A DNA stretch of 8,168 nt from Planctomycetaceae bacterium (GTDB lineage: Bacteria; Planctomycetota; Planctomycetia; Pirellulales; Thermoguttaceae), in contig DOMV01000327.1 of the NCBI GenBank assembly GCA_003509805.1, positions 1-8,168 on the forward strand, written 5' to 3'. Positions 6,417 to 8,168 of this stretch are shown piece by piece (the first letter of the stretch is position 1; each line of letters begins with the position of its first letter). The notes under the pieces are model-generated. The model searched no databases. It worked only from the letters and a program-made list of their open reading frames with translations, and had not been told where the DNA came from. The position numbers were made by a program, and so were the translations under genes.

Positions 6417-6519
6417 CTGCCGCACTCACTCGCTTTTAACTTCTGTTTGTATAATGACATAAACGTATCGTTCGAGCGTCAGGCGAATGTGCGCGGGAGG
6501 ATTGTCAGGCCGTTTACGG
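6417..6519. repeat. Diverged direct repeat, copy B
   Basis: Partner of 174-275 in the same orientation; the alignment figures are given under copy A. On the minus strand it reads MSLYKQKLKASECGRHA, sharing YK, L and ASEC with the left-edge fragment. The last bases run directly into the 12-bp tandem repeats. It sits inside the presumed 5' region of the rightward secreted-protein gene. Confidence 0.5.
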
Positions 6520-6552
6520 AATAACCTGCGGAATAACCGGCGGAATAACCGG
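6517..6552 (+). repeat. Three tandem 12-bp units
   Basis: CGGAATAACCTG followed by two copies of CGGAATAACCGG, perfectly contiguous, with one base differing in the first unit. Each unit contains a CGG...CCG half-palindrome. The array lies about 125 bases upstream of the rightward start codon, so it could be a regulator-binding array or simple slippage. Confidence 0.8.
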
Positions 6553-6678
6553 TACTTTTGGAAAAAAGATGGGAGGAACGGCCGCGATTTGCCGAACCTG
6601 TACGTTGGACGCTCGTATTCATTCGTGACCGGCAGGCGCGAAACGTTCCTTTGAGAATTTGTCATCAGGAGACTTTCC

Positions 6679-8168
6679 ATGGGCAGTAGGATAATCGGGT
6701 TGGCGGCGCTGTTGACATTCCTGGCCGCCGGTGTAAGTGATGCTCAGATTCCGGAACGAGTCTCGTTTCAGCCGTCGAGTTATGGCGGCGGCGGCGCTCC
6801 CGCGAATGTGCCGTATTACTGGCAGCCGTACCATGTTCAGCCGTACCATGTTCAGCTGTCCTACGGTCAGGTGAGCCCTTTGTTCATCGCGCAACCGTTG
6901 CCGCAGCCCGACAAACAGGTTGCCGGGCAGGTTGCCGGGGCGGCTGACCGGCAGGCCGATTCGACGTCGGAAGTGCAAGGAAAAGAAGGACTTGCCAACT
7001 CTGGTGACCGATCGCAGCGTGACCAATCGCGAGGCAACGGTGCCGATTTCGGCAATGCGTGGCAGGAACGTTTTCCCGCGACTCCCGATGTCCCTTCGGT
7101 TCCGGTGCCGGCCCAACCTGGCATGATCGAGACCGTGGCCCCGATCCCCTATCTTGCCTATCATACGACCCGTGACGGGCGAACCCACGTTGTGCCCTAC
7201 GGACCGGCTTACCTTTTCGCGCCGGAACAATTGCCCCAGCGGACCTCTCATTGGAAACGTTTTTGGGCCAGTTCGCCTTCTTCCAAGCAGGATGTGCCGC
7301 AGGTCCCATTTTTGAGCTATTATACGCCGATGCCGACGGTCATCGAATCGGAACCGGATTGGTGGAAACGGACACTCGGTTATCCGCGTCCCATCTGGGG
7401 ACCCATGCCTGCCGCATCGTGGATCGGCGGGCTTCCGGCTGCGTCGCTCGCCAAAGTGACCATGCATTTTTACGAGGGCAGCCAGGCCGGGGATTATGTC
7501 TGGCAACAGCAGGAGGCACTTCGGAAAGCGCAGGAGCAGGACGGGCAACCGCCTCGTGCGCACCATCTTTCACAGCCGCGGGAAAAATGCCCGATTCACG
7601 GCGATCAATGTCCGCACCAAAACGATTCCCGTGCGAAGGGCGAGGCGGCACGGCATCCGCACCATGGCCATGCCCGGCAAGCGGTTCCTACGACGTCCCC
7701 CAAACCCCGCCCGGATGTCCATTCGAACGTTATTATCGATTCGAACGCCGCGCCGGCCCGGGCTCGGCAACCGGGAGCGGCGGTTCTTGAGACCGAAGAC
7801 ATTGAGTCTGAAGACGTTCAACCTGCCGAAGAAACCGTTGCAGAAGGGGCGGAAGAGTCCGTTAAAGAATCTGTGGAAGAACCCGTGGACGCAGTGCCAG
7901 TCGCCAAACCGGAGGAAGAAAAAAACGGCGACCCGGTGGCCCCGATTGTGGCGGAACCGCAGGAAACGGCGGTGGAACCGGAACCGATGACGGAAGAAAC
8001 GGTTGACGAACCGGCTGATTCGGCCGAAGAGGAAAGCGGTCCGTTCGGCGAGGAAAGTCCGGCTGAAACGGCAACAGAGTCGGCGGAACCGACGGACGAA
8101 CCGGCTGGTCCGGTCGAAGAGGAAAGTGATCCAGTCGGCGGGGAGAGTCCGGCTGAAACGGCAACAGA
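6679..8168 (+). CDS. Secreted acidic repeat protein of unknown function (3' end outside window)
   Basis: The frame is open from ATG 6679 to the window edge (496 codons, no stop). AGGAG lies seven bases before the start. Residues 1-22 form a signal peptide (hydrophobic core GLAALLTFLAAGV, cleavage site SDA before Gln). Next comes a Tyr/Pro/Gln-rich region with the duplicated QPYHV (49-58) and QVAG (80-87). The middle contains aromatic segments such as PYLAYHTTRDGRTHVVPYGP. A Cys/His cluster follows: CPIHGDQCPH (304-313) and HPHHGH (326-331), a possible metal site. From about 371 onward the protein is a low-complexity acidic Glu/Pro/Ala/Val tail that becomes a 30-residue repeat. No family is recognised. 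Export across the cytoplasmic membrane and a cell-surface or envelope location are likely. It is divergent from the B12 operon, with no sequence evidence that they share a function. Confidence 0.85.
   Translation, partial: MGSRIIGLAALLTFLAAGVSDAQIPERVSFQPSSYGGGGAPANVPYYWQPYHVQPYHVQLSYGQVSPLFIAQPLPQPDKQVAGQVAGAADRQADSTSEVQGKEGLANSGDRSQRDQSRGNGADFGNAWQERFPATPDVPSVPVPAQPGMIETVAPIPYLAYHTTRDGRTHVVPYGPAYLFAPEQLPQRTSHWKRFWASSPSSKQDVPQVPFLSYYTPMPTVIESEPDWWKRTLGYPRPIWGPMPAASWIGGLPAASLAKVTMHFYEGSQAGDYVWQQQEALRKAQEQDGQPPRAHHLSQPREKCPIHGDQCPHQNDSRAKGEAARHPHHGHARQAVPTTSPKPRPDVHSNVIIDSNAAPARARQPGAAVLETEDIESEDVQPAEETVAEGAEESVKESVEEPVDAVPVAKPEEEKNGDPVAPIVAEPQETAVEPEPMTEETVDEPADSAEEESGPFGEESPAETATESAEPTDEPAGPVEEESDPVGGESPAETAT
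6823..6852 (+). repeat. Two perfect 15-bp tandem units inside the secreted-protein gene
   Basis: CAGCCGTACCATGTT occurs twice in a row, encoding QPYHV twice. A second in-frame pair, CAGGTTGCCGGG twice (6916-6939), encodes QVAG twice. In-frame duplications show that this part of the protein tolerates length change. Confidence 0.9.
8005..8168 (+). repeat. 90-bp coding repeat, one full unit and the start of a second
   Basis: Unit 1 begins GACGAACCGGCTG at 8005 and unit 2 begins with the same bases at 8095. The 74 bases of unit 2 visible before the window ends match unit 1 at 65 positions. The encoded unit is 30 residues, DEPA...EEES...GEESPAETATESAEPT, strongly acidic. More units may lie beyond the window. 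Confidence 0.88.

Noticed and set aside
6450..6455. TATAAT as the promoter of the secreted-protein gene
   Set aside because: The -10 match is perfect, but there is no -35 at 15-19 bases and the start codon is more than 200 bases away. It also lies inside the diverged repeat, so it is unsupported.
6619..7566. 315-codon minus-strand frame opposite the secreted protein
   Set aside because: The product is Arg/Gly-rich with no signal or domain. The plus-strand frame has a ribosome binding site, a signal peptide and in-frame repeats.
7862..8164. Proline-rich repeat protein on the minus strand
   Set aside because: It is the mirror image of the acidic Glu/Pro repeats of the plus-strand gene. The repeat is explained by that gene.

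Overview
The window looks like chromosomal DNA of a planctomycete (Planctomycetota). The main reason is a complete DUF1559 / PulG-like protein with the pseudopilin N-terminus that this phylum has amplified. Two other features fit: an Aas-type AMP ligase that keeps the sequence ADSTGQEL, and a secreted acidic repeat protein with no recognisable family. Base composition is moderately GC-rich and compact, with mostly minus-strand genes.

The core (about 2294-6263, minus strand) is a vitamin B12 uptake operon. Reading leftward it contains a sigma-70-like promoter (6236-6263), a well-formed cobalamin riboswitch (6017-6221) and a 171-base leader. These are followed by the DUF1559 gene (4760-5845), a BtuC/FecCD permease (3665-4738), the remains of the BtuD-type ATPase (3472-3665), a BtuF-like lipoprotein (2324-3271) and two hairpin-plus-U-tract terminators in tandem (2294-2325 and 2225-2282). 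Two things stand out. The first gene behind the B12 riboswitch is not a transporter component but a DUF1559 protein. The ATPase gene has lost its whole middle, including Walker A, signature and Walker B, so this locus cannot encode a complete ABC importer as written.

Downstream, beyond the two terminators, lies a separate Aas-type acyl-CoA/acyl-ACP synthetase (538-2142, minus). Its start is best placed after the terminators, although the frame stays open further upstream. The left edge (1-420) is a decayed zone: the C-terminus of a tyrosine recombinase whose catalytic tyrosine is replaced by serine, and a minus-strand open reading that appears frameshifted.

Divergent from the B12 operon, a plus-strand gene (6679 to beyond 8168) encodes a secreted protein of unknown function. 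It has a signal peptide, a Tyr/Pro/Gln-rich first third, a Cys/His cluster, and a long acidic Glu/Pro/Ala tail made of 30-residue repeats. The intergenic region between it and the riboswitch contains three 12-bp tandem repeats and a diverged direct copy (6417-6519) of sequence from the left edge (174-275), which shows that a dispersed element flanks the region.

All calls come from reading the sequence by eye. No database search, folding program or alignment tool was run.
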